From Chloroflexota bacterium (GTDB lineage: Bacteria > Chloroflexota > UBA4733): a stretch of 5,438 nucleotides of DNA. The stretch spans positions 1 to 5,438 of the forward strand of contig JAICXR010000261.1 in the NCBI GenBank assembly GCA_025980355.1. The letters run 5' to 3'. Both the position numbers and the translations under genes were made by a program. The notes beneath the pieces were generated by a model. It searched no databases, was not told the origin of the DNA, and saw nothing but the letters and a program-made list of their open reading frames with translations. This document shows, piece by piece, positions 5,062 through 5,438 of this stretch (the first letter of the stretch is position 1; every line of letters starts with the position of its first letter).

Positions 5062-5343
5062 GCGCACCTGCCCTACGACTGGACGATCAACGGACAGACC
5101 TTCGATCCGAACCGGATCGACGCCTCCCTGCGCCTGGGCGGCGTGGAGATCTGGCACGTCGACCGCAAGGGGGCGCCACCGGCGGCCTACGAGCGAGGCT
5201 GGAAGGACACCGTCAACGTGCCGGAAGGCGAAGAAGCGCGCGTGATCATGCGCTTCGAGGGCTACAAAGGGAAGTACATGCTGCACTGCCACAACCTGCA
5301 GCACGAAGACTGCGCGATGATGACGAACTTCGAGACCGTATAG
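5062..5343 (+). pseudogene. C-terminal remnant of a multicopper oxidase with internal in-frame deletion
   Basis: The frame from after TGA 5059-5061 to TAG 5341-5343 encodes 93 residues of the third cupredoxin domain of a bacterial multicopper oxidase. It opens LPYDWTINGQTFDPNRIDA, then LGGVEIW (25-31), GWKDTV (46-51) and ends HCHNLQHEDCAMM (75-87). The HCHxxxHxxxxM motif supplies type 1 and type 3 copper ligands (His75, Cys76, His77, His81, Met86). Between EIW and HVDRKGAPP about 20 residues are missing, compared with the usual 'EIW...HPxHxH...QVLDRNG'. The deleted part carries the three other ligands of this domain. There is no start codon before GTG 5143 and no ribosome binding site. The other two cupredoxin domains are absent. 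A different frame at 5007-5070 reads RRYQARFVGKHDELSAP and could be an earlier piece joined through a one-base shift. The product cannot be an active oxidase. Confidence 0.78.
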
Positions 5344-5370
5344 ATTCGCGGTGAAGCATCAAGAACGAAA

Positions 5371-5374
5371 GGAG
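5371..5374 (+). promoter_or_regulatory. Ribosome binding site of the right-edge gene
   Basis: GGAG within the purine run AAAGGAGAAGAG lies 7 bases before the ATG at 5382. It supports a real translation start 38 bases after the oxidase remnant's stop codon. Confidence 0.6.
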
Positions 5375-5381
5375 AAGAGCG

Positions 5382-5438
5382 ATGAACATGCCGATGACCG
5401 ACGGCGGACCATTCGCCGGTATTGCCCCCGATCACACC
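5382..5438 (+). CDS. Start of an unidentified protein, cut by the window edge
   Basis: The ATG at 5382 opens a frame of 19 codons that reaches the last base: MNMPMTDGGPFAGIAPDHT. The ribosome binding site upstream is good and the frame is open, but the fragment is too short to assign to a family. Its close spacing behind the multicopper oxidase remnant, on the same strand, suggests that the two once formed an operon. ATG codons at residues 3 and 5 are alternative starts with poorer spacing. Confidence 0.55.
   Translation, partial: MNMPMTDGGPFAGIAPDHT

Noticed and set aside
1..5438. Insertion sequence, CRISPR array, tRNA, integrase or attachment site
   Set aside because: I found no transposase or recombinase motifs, no regularly spaced repeats and no tRNA-like cloverleaf, despite the decayed genes suggesting past rearrangement.

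Overview
This is a GC-rich bacterial window with mostly minus-strand genes and strong Shine-Dalgarno sites. A Tat-type lipoprotein solute-binding protein with a long Ser/Thr/Ala/Pro linker, PIN-like DUF5615 and MazEF toxin modules, a DUF429 protein and a multicopper oxidase tail together suggest Chloroflexota (Thermomicrobia or a relative). This is an inference from gene style, not a phylogenetic result. I see no rRNA, tRNA, CRISPR array, complete insertion sequence or replication origin.

Layout, left to right. Positions 1-167 (minus) hold the N-terminus of a dihydrofolate-reductase-like (RibD C-terminal type) protein cut by the window edge. Positions 370-1893 (minus) encode a complete family 1 extracellular solute-binding lipoprotein of an ABC importer, with no permease or ATPase gene beside it. 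Its upstream region contains a 15-base perfect palindrome inside the remnant of a DUF5615 PIN-like toxin gene (1905-2084). Next are a 69-residue two-helix membrane protein (2174-2383) and a complete short-chain dehydrogenase/reductase (2545-3276), both minus strand. A mazE-mazF toxin-antitoxin pair follows (3431-4014, minus), in which the antitoxin has lost its normal stop codon and reads on out of frame into the toxin gene. A stretch with stem-loops separates it from a DUF429 gene (4236-4958, minus). At the right end the strand switches: 5062-5343 (plus) is the C-terminal remnant of a multicopper oxidase that lacks half of its copper ligands, and a new plus-strand gene starts at 5382 and leaves the window.

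The genes do not form one pathway. The window reads as an accessory patchwork of single-gene units, one intact-looking toxin gene, and at least two decayed genes (DUF5615 and the multicopper oxidase). I did not find a convincing new multi-gene system. The points most worth a second look are the mazE stop loss, the in-frame loss of the copper-binding HPxHxH segment, the palindrome in front of the solute-binding protein gene, and the Asp-to-Asn change next to a cysteine cluster in the DUF429 protein.
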